Assembly: GCF_019925205.1 (NCBI RefSeq)
Contig: NC_083563.1
Span: forward strand, 3,162,001 to 3,226,000
Length of the DNA: 64,000 nucleotides
Direction of reading: 5' to 3'
Source of the DNA: Metopolophium dirhodum
Lineage: Eukaryota > Arthropoda > Insecta > Hemiptera > Aphididae
Every line of letters begins with the position of its first letter. Position 1 is the stretch's first letter. The position numbers were made by a program, and so were the translations under genes. Below are positions 38,891 through 51,008 of the stretch, piece by piece. The notes beneath the pieces are model-generated. The model was not told the DNA's origin. It did no database searches and saw nothing but the letters and a program-made list of their open reading frames with translations.

Positions 38891-41390
38891 AACGAAACCA
38901 AACAGTATTCAATGTAATTGAATTATTGTTGTGGCGAAAGGTTTGCTTGATTCTGTTCAAATTGATATCTGTAATATTCGAAATAAGATCATTACATCAT
39001 TTTTTGATTTATCAATTTATTATTACTCTTCCGGTAAATACTTACCAAATCTAGCCAATAGGCACTTACGTAATAATGTGTCATAATAGTTCATAAATAA
39101 TAATTTTAATCGGTCGTATATATAAACCATAATTTTAACATTGTAATAAATAATAATATAACTGTGTGATATACTGATATCCAATGCAATTTTTAAATTG
39201 TAAATAATTAATTTACAATGGAATTTGGTTGGCCTTACAAAAAAAACAAATTACACCAATCACAATAAATTATTCATACAAATTTGTTTTATCCAACTTA
39301 AAATTCAACTACTTACAAATATTTTTAGTATCTACATAATATTATAACCAAAATAAACAAATAATTATACTCTCTATATTTTGATATTTACATATATTTG
39401 TGAAACAAAGAAGTCAATAATATGATATTGTACTTGTACAAATACACATGTACGTGTGTATTATTAAAATGTTATAGTACAATACGTGTCTCTGTCTTGA
39501 TATACACTTGTTATATTGTATTGTTATCACATTATTTAGTTATTAAATAAATTATTGATTGTATTATGATTACAGAATTATTACTCTTACACAATAATTT
39601 TAATACAACAATACCTGCTATGACTATATAATATTATGATAGGTACACCGAACACTTCATATTATTGTTTAGAATATCGGCGTAATGGTTGGTTAGTATA
39701 AGCAATTGATGAATATTAAATTATATTTATGTACCTGTTCATAAATATACCAATACTTCATTATTTCCATACATAATGCGTTCAATAGTCAGAGTATTTA
39801 TTATTAGTTATTACAATATTCATTTTGAAACAATATGACAAATAACATTCATACATTCAACTTTATGCAGAATATGACTAATCTTATTTTAATTTAATTT
39901 TAAATCAGATACTACTGTATGAAACAAATTGTAAAACAATATACCTCGAATTTCAAATTATTTAACATAAATGTGTAATGTATTAAATACATATATTTGA
40001 ATAAATTCTTTATTTTATAAGGTAAATTTCAATAGATGGCGAAAAATCTTGTTATTATATTAATATATTATATTATACACAATAGGTAAATACTTCCTTT
40101 TAAAAATATAATACAAAAAACGTTATAGTCATCGTAATAATATGATTATTGAGATTTGAGAGTGTTACGAGTAAAATGCAACGTCATTGCTTTAATGTCA
40201 CTTACTTTGAGTATAAAGGATCCTTAACCACATGCTATGTGAATGTGTTACATTAATTGATTAAAAACTTCTAAGTTTTTTCTATAAGAGGATGCTTGTG
40301 TTCTGTTATCTAAAAAAACCAATTTAATTTATAATAATAAAACTACAGTTATAAATTATAATATTACTACTGAATTTCACTGAATCAATATACATATACA
40401 GCAATGTGCAAAGAATTTTAATTGTGTCAATATGGTAAATAATATTTTTTAAATTACATCTAAATCCTTCATCAACAATGTTTATTGAAACCTACAAATA
40501 TGTCCACTTATTTTTTGATTTTGGTGTGAGATAAATTCAAATAATATTTGATTGCCCAGCTAATTTAAATAACATTCAATGAGAATAATTTTGTATTCTA
40601 TCTTTATAGTTTTTTAAATTACTTTATCGACACTTTTAAGACTACCCTACACGGCTACACGGCTACACCCTACAGTTGTTATATTGCCAGAAAGTGAACG
40701 TTTTGTCACGTAACGTAACTTTTCTTAATTTACCAACCTATCAAAATTGAGTGGTTTAATGTTTATTTTTCATGTAGCTTATTCAAATTATTTTAAATTT
40801 GTTAGTATTTAAATAAATCTCTTATATCAAGCGTTACTCGAAGTTAGAAATATTTAATATAGTAGTGAGTTTAACTTTATCACTTACTATAATTTTGTAA
40901 TAAATAAATCAATTTTATAAATTTATTATTATTTTTATGAAGCCACGAAAAATTAAAATCTCACTCTTTTTAACTATAGAATCATTATACGCATAACACT
41001 TTTATATAACATAAAATACTTATTTTAGTCAAAATACGTAATATTTACTTATAATTTATTTATACTTTTAATTTATTATGTTGATTAGTGTTAATCAAAT
41101 TACTTAAATTTAGGAGGTCATGTATATCTGTGTTAGCATAATATAGGGTAAAATTTACCAAAATCTTTAAATTTTTATTAAAAAAATGATTTAAAAATAT
41201 TTAATATGTTGTTTTTTTAGTATTATTAATAGTCACCTATTAACTATTAAATCAGTATACAGGTACAATAATGTTTTTCAACGTAATATTACAATTTTTT
41301 TCCTCGCTATAATAAGGTTACTTGTTAAGTGTGCCGTGTGTATAAAAAAGAAACGTGTAAATAAATGTATATTTTTTTAGTCTAATATAA
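38891..41390. other. AT-rich gene-free stretch
   Basis: A/T-rich throughout. A short direct repeat (CTACACGG, twice) lies near 40648-40665. No gene seen. Confidence 0.45.
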
Positions 41391-41600
41391 ATGAACTAAC
41401 AGGAGATAAGTATATTGATGCAAATATGCAGATATTTGGTTACATTTTTTTTTTTGAAGGGGCTTGACATTTTTACCTTTACAAATGTATAGTATGGAGA
41501 AATCCTCAGCAGCTTCCGGGAGACTTGATAACGTTCTGAGGGGGCTAAAGCCTCCAATCCTTTCTCGCTCAACCCCCCCCCCCCCCCCAATGTCTGTCTA
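41391..41600 (-). repeat. G+C-rich transposon-end-like scrap with a 16-base C run
   Basis: A run of 16 C (41573-41588) adjoins a G+C-rich segment (41500-41570) with GGGGGCTAAAGCCTCC. This is the style of G-rich subterminal sequence seen in non-autonomous hAT elements of insects, read on the minus strand. No paired end was found. The minus-strand frame here merely translates the C run and its neighbours. Confidence 0.3.
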
Positions 41601-44259
41601 TGCTGATGCAGCTAATATATTTTAGGTTCCTGATATTATGTTATGTAATGTGAAAGCAAAGAAACAAAAATAAAAAAAGATTCCTTAGATGTATCTTGGA
41701 AAGTAGGATACATTATTATTATAATATATACATTTTTTGTTTTAACTCTTTCAAGTACGCATAGTGTGTAATGTGTTATAAGCTAAATTAGGTATCTCAC
41801 CAAGTTGTTTTACTCCGATCTACTATAGTATAGATGAGTATAATACTTAGGATACGATCATAATATACAGTTCATAAAAACCTTTAAAAAAAAAATACGT
41901 TCATATGCCCTGTTATCTATTTAATCACATACATCATAAAGTTCCTCAGTAATGGACGATAAAAAAAACATTTTCCAACTACCTAATAATATATTATAAG
42001 TTTTCCATTTAATGATGCAATTTTTCTACAATATACGGATAGGGGATATAATATAGTCGCTTATTTTTAATGTATTAAACCCTTATTTTTATTTTTTGGT
42101 CACATTAATACATTAGTGATGTATAATTACTTCACACATATCGCAAGAAACAACGTATATGACATAACAATACACCTTTTTTTGATCACAAATTATCGTT
42201 AGACAGATTTTTAATTTCTTATATAATTTCTAACATTTAATTGACCACTATTGTTTTTTTTTTTTTTTTGGTTTAAAAAACGTGTACATTTAGATTGACA
42301 TACTTAACAATTTATACTATAAAATTATAGGTACTTTATAATGAATGTATTAATAATTCTGACATAATATGTATACACTATATAATAGTTGTTTAAGCGT
42401 TGGTTCAGTCAATTAATTACATAGGTACCAACAAGGATATTCCATATAACAGTGATTATATTTGACACTGACATATAATATATAAAGAACCCCAGTATCA
42501 AATTTCTTCGATTCCAGCGAACTCGACAAAATATATACTATCGTGTTATTTTTTCATTAATTCTATGAATAATAATTATCAAATTTTAGTTATAGTTTTT
42601 ATGAGACAAAGCAAACAGGATAATATTCAAGTATAATATTATAGGTATGCATAGTGGAGAATTTATTTTATTTGTTATAACGTCTTGCTTACTGCTGTTC
42701 TGAATCTTAAACACGCACACAAAACCAAACCCTAGTGTCAGGTTTTCCGTCAAAAAACACTAGTTGTCATTCTCAATATTTGTTTTTATAATAAAATTAC
42801 TTAAAATCCACTGGTCGGCATCATGTATAGGCAATTTCGGTACGTCAACGAATAGGTGTCTTTCGCACGGTATCTCACGCTGTCACGATTAATCGAATTT
42901 TATATGGGAATATTTTTATTTTGACGACAATACTTTCTAATGTGCTTACTTCTGTGTGGATATATATATTTTGAATAGCTCGATCACGGGAAAATGTATT
43001 GTTGTATTACGATTATAATCCAATTGTTATGTATTTTTTTTTCATGTTTGTTTAGTTATGATAAATTATATTGGCTATTTGGTATTATGATAAATATATT
43101 GGCTCACCGTAAAATATTTTTACTTTTTTATAAGAGCCACTCTGAGTAACGAATCTATTATATTGATGTTATAATTATGTTTTTCAAAAATCAAAAGTGG
43201 TGGTCAATAACTGTATTCTTATAACAGAAAAATTAAAAAAATAATAATATTATTTTAATCAAGAAAAATAATATTCGTATCTAAACCTCTTAGTCATAAC
43301 CGATAATGTATGAGCCTTTTTAGACAAATTCTTATTGCTATAATCTTGACTTAAGATTATGTTTAAAGTCGTATAGTATGTGTTGTATCTGTTTCTGCCA
43401 TTACATAAATTCTGTACTCGCAATTCGTAGACCTGCAGCAGTTCACTATTAATAATATAACAAAAGCTAATGTATCATAAATGAGGTAAAGCTTTATAGT
43501 ATACAACGATATCATGGTAGTAAGGTACCTTTGAGTAAAAGCATCTAAATAATAAATAAATAATTTAACATTTATATAGGAACCCGTTTAACATATAAAA
43601 ATATAATAAAATATGTATATGTTTAACCTAATTATTTAAATAGCAAATTTTATTGAAGGCACTAAGTACGTTTATAATACTATAATCGTTAGGTGATTTT
43701 ACAAAACATAGCGATGATAAATATTTAAAAACGTTTTTGAAACTGTAAGCTGACAAACCTTTTTTGAAACCACCTAATACAATGAAATACACACTCGTTT
43801 CAAGTTTAATACCTTTTTAAGTCCCAATATAAATTCTTGTTGTTAAATGTATATATGACTGCATCATATAACTATCATAACAATATCCATAGGAAATATT
43901 ATAATATCAAGTAGATAACTCGTATTCGGTATACTTACATAATATCGTAAAGAAATTAATTTTAATATTAAGATAATATTAGCTATGTATAAAAGTATAC
44001 AAAATGTGTATGAATTGTATTTTAAACACTCCCGTCCTAACATCGAATATTTACTATATCTACGTACCGCTACTACACGGTGTTTAAATAGTATACACAT
44101 AATATGTGCATGTAGTATTGATGAAAATTTAAATCATTTAAAATTCTCTCAAGACATAAGACGTGCACATTAAATGAATAAAAAAATTATCACCTAAACG
44201 CATGCACAATGTAGGTACGTTGTAAGTAGAATATAGGTAGGTATACTCCAGCTAATCAT
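41601..44259. other. AT-rich gene-free stretch
   Basis: Short unconvincing open frames at 43864-44100 and 43985-44173. Slightly G+C-richer patches near 42660-42900. Nothing recognised. Confidence 0.45.
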
Positions 44260-44620
44260 TTGAGTTCGTTTCGATATATTATATTATACAATACATCTCA
44301 CCTGTTTATTAATATCATATTTCCACAGGTGTATTATTTCCTCAACTTGTTTCATTTATTCACTCAGCTACGTCTTCGAGTAGATGAAATAATTGGCATC
44401 AGCTGTGACCCACGCCGCGTACCTACTCTATTTGATCACCCTTCCTACTCACTTTGTAGAGATCTCTTTCTGTCTTAGAAATTCTCTCTCGATTGTCTCA
44501 CTCGCAATATCCAACTTCCCCACATCAGCATCCGACGTGTACACAATAATTTCCATTATTAATGACGCCCCGGGCTTCCTTACTTACAATTCTGTATCAT
44601 TATTAATTTGTTTTTAATTA
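44260..44620 (+). other. coding-like island, unrecognised
   Basis: Less A/T-biased than its surroundings, with two overlapping plus-strand frames (44260-44478 and 44393-44617) and a TTTCCACAG acceptor-like sequence near 44320-44328. The peptides have no domain I recognise. It may be an exon or element remnant. Confidence 0.2.
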
Positions 44621-44815
44621 TATTTAATAATCAATTTGTTATAAAATGTACTTACATTAAATAAATACTGTAATGAAAAAAAAAATTATATCAAATTTCC
44701 AATTCATTTTATTTATCAATTTCGCTGCATTTTTAAAAAAAAACTATAAACTATAAACATAATAACTATCAACATAAATATATGGGTAAATCAAAAAAAA
44801 AAATTACATATATCA

Positions 44816-44890
44816 GCGGTTTTTAAACTGTGGTCCGCGGCCCTCTGGGGGTCCGAAATACTCATGTCGGGGATCCGCGGTCACCTTAAC
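44816..44890. mobile_element. solitary hAT-like end
   Basis: CAGCGGTTTTTAAACTGTGG followed by TCCGCGGCCCTCTGG is the typical hAT terminus plus G+C-rich subterminal block. A second CCGCGG follows near 44875. I find no matching inverted end within the next several kilobases, so this is a truncated or decayed element whose right limit is unknown. Confidence 0.5.
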
Positions 44891-45411
44891 ACATAACATA
44901 CGTCAATAAGTGACATAAATGCATTATTACAATAATGTTGGATTATTATTTTTTTTTTTCGTATATAATATTAACACCAAATAATATCGTCAATTTTCTA
45001 TTGTTTAATACCTTTAATTTTTCGCTCCACTTATTTTAAGCTAATAGCCATAATGTCATAAATAATATAACATTTGTCATATTCACACGCTACATGTGTA
45101 GTATATTGGAACTTACTAGACACCTCGTCGTCGTCATGCAAAAACTGACCAAGTGTATTTTTATAGTTTTAGGTTATATCAATTTTACTTTTAGATATGC
45201 TATGAAAAATTCAATTTTTATCCATTTTTTTCAAAATTGATATCATATAAACTGTAATAATGTGTATAATTAATATGTTCAATAATTTTTTTTCAATTTC
45301 TTTTGTTTTAAGCTTAAATTGAAAAAATTTGAAATTTAATATGGGTAAAAAATGACTAAGTGGCATTTTAAGCACTTGGTCATTTTTTCCATTTATATTT
45401 TAATTTAAATT
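44891..45411. other. AT-rich gene-free stretch
   Basis: Nothing recognised; possibly the interior of the truncated hAT-like element. Confidence 0.35.
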
Positions 45412-46066
45412 ATAATGTAATATAAAATGCACAATGTACATCAGCATGTTATTATTATTAACAATGGTATAAACATACAGTATTGGAACTTGGAAGGTAA
45501 CATGTGTTATTACCTAATACTGTTTTTAGGTATTATTATTTAAATAACATTAATAACTATTTTAATCCTATTGAAACTGTATATTACTAAAACCAAATCT
45601 TAGTTTTAACAGTAAATATTATTCATTATAAATATAACAAAAAATAAAAATAAAAAGATAACTTTGTTTTACAATAAAATAACAAAAAAATAACTGTCAA
45701 CCTTGTTTACAAAAAAAAAAAAATTGAATAATAATGTAATATAAAATGCACAATGTACATCAGCATGTTATTATTATTAACAATGGTCTAAACATACAGT
45801 ATTGGAACTTGGAAGGTAACATGTGTTATTTCCAAATTCTGTTATTAGGTATTATTATATAAATAACATTAATAACTATTTTAATCCTATTGAAACTGTA
45901 TAATTACTAAAACCAAATCTTAGTTTTAACAGTAAATAATATTATTCATTATAAATAATATAACAAAAAATAAAAATAAAAATAAAAAGATAACTTTGTT
46001 TTACAATAAAATAACAAAAAAATAAAAAATAACTTTCGACCTTGTTTACAAATAAAAAAAAAATAG
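45412..46066. repeat. two-copy tandem duplication, period 319 bp
   Basis: Copy 1 (45412-45730) and copy 2 (45731-46066) are collinear over their whole length, from ATAATGTAATATAAAATGC to the A-rich end with CCTTGTTTACAAA. They differ by scattered substitutions and small indels in A-runs. Copy 2 ends about 30 bp from the stop codon of the gene at 46096, so the duplication probably covers part of its 3' untranslated region. Confidence 0.85.
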
Positions 46067-46095
46067 TTAATTCATAATAACTAAAATATGGTATG

Positions 46096-48130
46096 CTATT
46101 CAGAATTTGATTCAGAATCTGAAATTTGTATTGTATCTTTCTTCTTTGAGCTGAATGGAATATTTTGATACCAATTATGGAAGTCTTTTGGTATTGCTTC
46201 AGACTTACACAACTTCATGAGATCTTTTTTTTTGTTTTCTGATATTTTTAATTGTTTGTCGTACAACATTTTTAAATTTTCAGGAAGTTTAGAAGGCCTA
46301 CCTTTTCCACCCACGTGTATACTTCTATATTCATTGTCTGAGTAATTGTATTTGAACTGTATTATCCCTTTTTTATTTTTTTCATATTTCATAACTTTAA
46401 TTTTTAACCAAGAAACTTGATCACCATAGTTATCAATAGTTCTATTTTTTATTAAAATACTTGCTAGACTTTTTAGATCATAAATATCTGTATATAATAA
46501 TTCATGAACAGAGTACCCAGAACATTTTTTATTGTTTCTTTGAGAACGAGCTAGGCGACAGATATTCAACCAATCGTGCATGGTATAGACTGGTACGTTT
46601 TTTTTAGCTGACTCAATAGCACTGTGCATGCTATCTACCTCCATATATGAGTGACCACTCTCCATAAAATTGTGATGGAGTACTTCAATGTTTGTATGAA
46701 TTACAACAAATAAAAATAATGCAGCAACATATTGATTTCTGTTTTGCCCACTACATGTATCAGAATACAGGGAAATCTCTTTAATACGTTCAGGGAGTTG
46801 ATATATCCACTTTAATAATGCTGATCCAATCTCAGAGCTTCCTTTTTGACCATCCTTTCGGTCCATAAAAAGCAAAATGCATTATTTGGTGCAGCAGCCT
46901 CGTATAATGTTAAATTATATACACAAAGTTTCCTACTGTAGTACATGGCTGATACTTCAGAACTTGGAATTTGGAGGACACTTTGAAGGTCGAATGTAGC
47001 ACTACAAAAAGATTGGTCACTTGTAGCTCGTTCTTTATCTAATTTTTTTGCAGCAAAAGATTCATCACGTCTCCGGATGTGATTTTCATAATTTATAACC
47101 ATGTCTTTGGATTGAGGTTTTGCAGATTTGTTATACTTTTCACAAGTTAAACATTGATCTTTCTTTGGTTTGAAGAATGATAAATTATGATTTTCACAAA
47201 ATATTTTTTTATACAATGATAAACTTACTTGTTTTTGACCTGTTTCATTACATTCTTTCACATACAGCTCATACATCTTTGATATAGATAAATTTGGATC
47301 TAAATATTGACGTTTAGATGTAGATCTACAGTAGTGGGATTCAACTGTAGGAAATTTTTCTATGTGTGAATTAATATTAGCTATAATTTCATCAGAAGAT
47401 TTATTCACCGATGGTGCTTTGCCTCTTTTATCATGGTCCATGAATAATCCAGTGTCTGTGCCTAATCCTTCAAATGCTTTATCTACAGGCCCATGGCTAA
47501 TACATAATGTTTTCAAGAAAAATTGTTTACAAACTTGAATATTATGTTCTGTATTATTATTAAAACTATATACTTTTGAGTTTTCCTTAGCTTTTCTAAT
47601 ATTTGTTATTGGGACATGGCGTTTGACAGATTTTATATTTACATTGGCTAAAATAAAATCTTTTTGGCGGTTATAATCTAAAACCCAAAATTTATTACAA
47701 ACTTCATTTCTATAACTTTCATCAAAATTAATAGAGCATTTAAATTTACAGTGGGAACAATCAATAGCCTTAGGTTTTTTAAGTTTTTTTTTTTCTTTAG
47801 AAATAACATTTTTTTTCCATTTACTTGCATCACCCCTTACTCTTCTAACCAATTTTTTACTTTGACTATTCACGGTTTCATCTAATGCTTCAAGTAATGT
47901 GTCTTTACTTTGATTGCAAATTTCATCAATAATATAATTTATCACTGATTTAATTATATTCTGTTCTCCTGTTTTCTTATTTTCTGTATTTTCTGTAACG
48001 TTTATCACACCAAAAATATTTTCATCATTGCAGGTCCCTATCACACCATCACTATCAGAGTCAATTGCATTATTTTTATTATTATAGGGTTGCCATTCAT
48101 CACCACTATCATCACATTCATCACTACTAT
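46096..48130 (-). pseudogene. exon 3 of the transposase-like gene, broken by a one-base frame shift
   Basis: Coding sequence runs in one frame from the acceptor (ATTTTATAG, exon starts at 48130) to about residue Glu 484 (…NNAFCFLWTE). The conserved continuation (DGQKGSSEIGSALLKW…) is in another frame. The change falls at about 46860-46866, in the GAAAGG of the minus strand, and fits loss of one A from an A-run. Read in the first frame, translation would end 15 codons later. The two frames overlap in coordinates (46812-48173 and 46096-46875). The stop is TAG at 46098-46096. Confidence 0.8.
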
Positions 48131-48510
48131 CTATAAAATGAATAATATTAATTATTTGAAAATAGTTTAACAAATATTATTAAAAATTACATACCTAATA
48201 ATATCTTATTATTATGTACATTTTGATCAGTAGAATATTGTTTATTTAATTGAAATCTAGTATTATAATTTGAACCTGCTAACATGATAGTATAAAAACA
48301 AAAACAAATATTATTTAGCTGAAAATAAATTAATAAATAATGTTATAAAACATTTTCAACATTTTATATTTAAATATAAATAATATAATAGGTAGTTAGT
48401 ATTTTTATCTTACGTGTATTACTGTTAATTAATGTATCAGTTTCTTTATTATTGTTTTCTGTAGGTCCTACAAACTCAATTTGAGGTAACTGAAAGTTAA
48501 TAATATCCAT
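46096..48510 (-). CDS. uncharacterised insect protein with RNase H/transposase-like core; three exons, frameshifted
   Basis: The modelled protein is about 737 residues from three exons (48414-48510, 48195-48275, 46096-48130). Both introns have GT...AG ends, and the phases agree at each junction, which is strong evidence for a genuinely spliced gene. Features in order: an acidic Ser/Asp-rich N-terminal part; a basic run KEKKKLKKPK (about 174-183), plausibly a nuclear localisation signal; a cysteine cluster CSHCKFKC (184-191); a CLTC pair (386-389); then FDLQ (Asp 440), YSDTCSGQN (Asp 517) and a segment with His 553, Glu 557, Asp 559, His 562 and Glu 566. The spacing of these acidic motifs resembles an RNase H-fold/DDE transposase core; that is inference. 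The tail IQISDSESNSE resembles a SUMO-interaction motif. I place it in the insect family with the conserved 'YSD.C.GQN' motif (I believe DUF7869). Exon 3 needs a one-base shift near 46863 to be read through, so this copy is a pseudogene, an allele or an assembly error. Confidence 0.75.
48195..48275 (-). CDS. exon 2 of the transposase-like gene
   Basis: An 81-base exon encoding a segment beginning SNYNTRFQLNKQYSTDQN. The acceptor is TGTTAGCAG after a T-rich tract. A nearby alternative acceptor three bases upstream keeps the same phase and would insert one residue. The donor is ATTAG|GTATGT. It enters and leaves in phase 1, so it joins exon 1 and exon 3 without a stop. An ATG inside the intron (48285) is in frame, but using it would skip exon 1. 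Confidence 0.6.
48414..48510 (-). CDS. exon 1 (start exon) of the transposase-like gene
   Basis: A 97-base coding part from ATG (48510-48508) reading MDIINFQLPQIEFVGPTENN and ending in phase 1 at a consensus donor C|GTAAGA. The frame continues through exon 2 into exon 3, which is why this ATG was chosen over those in the introns. The 5' flank to about 48670 includes a TATATAA-like sequence near 48657-48664, too far upstream to be a confident TATA box for this ATG without an untranslated leader. Confidence 0.6.
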
Positions 48511-48969
48511 ATTGTATTATAGGCAACTGTTGAAATATACAATTAATATTAGTATTCAAATACCATGGAAACACACATGCGTGTACATTATTGTTTTCTA
48601 ATAGATACTTAGGCAGTTACGATACAGCTGTGTAACACTTTTACTATCGCTTTCTATATTATATAAGGATACGGGATGACCACAATTGTGCATATTATAT
48701 ATAGAGCTTTTGATGTATGTAATACTCAATTACACGGACACCGTCATAAGGTGTGTACGTTCACAGATAACTGTCCAAGTTGTACATTATATATATATTA
48801 TACTAGTTGCTAATAATACATATAATTATGTTAATACTAAAGTCATTAGTTCGTCAAGTTTTACTTTCAACAATAACAAAATCGGTACAATAATAGGTCA
48901 TCGTAATTTTTATAAGACAATATATCTAGCGGTATTTAGTTATCAGGTCCTAACACGGGTGCTTTTCAT
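48511..48969. other. spacer between the gene start and the tandem array
   Basis: It should contain the promoter of the minus-strand gene. I see only a TATATAA-like stretch near 48660 and no clear transcription-factor sites. The plus-strand frame 48686-49027 has no recognisable domain and runs into the array. Confidence 0.4.
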
Positions 48970-51008
48970 GGGTTTTTTATTCAAAACCAGAGTATATATG
49001 CATGCTGGCTTTTGCTTTCAAAACTAAGTAAATTTTGTACGGGAGTAAGTTGTATGTTGCTTTCAAAACCAGGGAATATATGCGTATAATGGGTATTGCT
49101 TTCAAAACCAGGGAATGTATGCGTATAATAGGTTTTATTTTCAAAACCGGAGAATGTATGCGTGTTGTGGGGTTTGCATTCAAAACTGGAAAAATTTTGT
49201 ACGGAATTAAGTTATGTGTTGCTAACATGGGTAATTTTGTGTGCGTGTTATGTGTTTTGCTTTCAAAACAGGGTAAATGTACAAGTGTGATGGGTTTTGC
49301 TTCCAAAACCAGAGTATGAATACATGCTGGGTTTTACTTTCAAAACTGGTAAAATGTATGGGTGTAATGGGTTTTGCTTTCAAAACCATGTAAATTTTCC
49401 GGATAAATGTTATGTGGGATTCAGTTATATGTTGCTAACATGGGTAATTTTGTGAGTTTGTTATGGGTTTTGCATTCAAAACCGGAGAATGTATGCGTGT
49501 TATGGGTTTTGCATTCAAAACCGGAGAACGTATGTGTGTTATGGGATTTGCTTTCAAAACCGGGTGAATGTATATGACTAATGGGTTTTGCATTCAAAGC
49601 CGGAGAACGTATGCGATTTATGTGTTATGCATTCAAAGCAGGAGATTATGGGCGACTAATGGATTTTGCATTCAAAACCGGAGAATGTATGGGGGTTATG
49701 GGTTTTGCTTTCAAAACCGAGTGAATGTATGAGAGTAATGGGTTTTGCTTTCAAAACCAGAGATTACATGCGTGTTATGGGTTTTGCTTTCAAAACCAGA
49801 GATTATATGAGTGTTTTGGGTTTTGCTTTCAAAACCGAAGATTGTATGCGAGTAATGGGTTCGGCATTCAAAACCGGAGAACGTATGTGTGTTATAAATT
49901 TTGGTTTCAAAACTGAGAAGTTTTTGTATGGGATTAAGTGGTACGTTGGTAACATGGGTAATTTGTCTGTGTTTGTTATGGGTTTTGCTTTCAAAACCGG
50001 TTGAATTATGCGTGTTACGGGTTTTGCTTTCAAAACCGGGTGAATATATGAGAGTTACGGGTTTTGCTTTCAAAACAGGAGATTATATGCGTGTTATGGG
50101 TTCTGCATTCAAAACCGGAGAACGTTTGTGTGTTATGAATTTTGGTTTCAAAACTGAAAAGTTTTTGTATGGGATTAAGTGGTACGTTGGTAACATGGGT
50201 AATTTGTCTGTGTTTGTTATGGGTTTTGCATTCAAAACCGGAGATTGTGGGCGACTAATGGATTTTGCATTCAAAACCAAAGAATGTATGGGGGTTAATG
50301 GTTTTGCTTTCAAAACCGGAGGTTGTGGACGACTAATGGAGTTTGCATTCAAAACCGGAAAATGTATGGGGGTTATGGGTTTTGCTTTCAAAACCGGAGG
50401 TTGTGGGCGACTAATGGATTTTGTATTCCAAACCGGAGAATGTATGGGGGTTATGGGTTTTGCTTTCAAAACCAGGGATTATATGCGTGGTACGGGTTTT
50501 GCTTTCAAAACCGGAGATTGTATGCGAGTAATGGGTTTTGCTTTCAAAACCGGAGACTGTATACGAGTAATGGGTTCTGCAATCAAAACCGGAGAACGTA
50601 TGCGAGTTATGGGTTTTGCTTTCAAAACCGGAGACTGTATGCGAGTAATGGGTTTTGCTTTCAAAACCGGGTGAACGTATGCGTGTTACGAGTTTTGCTT
50701 TCAAAACCGGGTGAATATATGAGAGTAATAGGTTTTGCATTCAAAACCGGAGTACGTAAGCGTGTTATGGATTTTGCTTTCAAAACTGGGAAAATTTTGT
50801 ACGGGATTAAGTTATGTGTTGCGAACAGAGGTAATTTTGTGTGTTTGTTATGGGTTCTGCATTCAAAACCGGAGAATTTATGCGTGTTATGGGTTTTGGT
50901 TTCAAAACCGGAGATTATATGCGTGGTACGGGTTCTGCATTCAAAACCGGAGAACGTATGGGGGATATGGGTTTTGCTTTCAAAATCGGAGAGTATATGC
51001 GTGCTATG

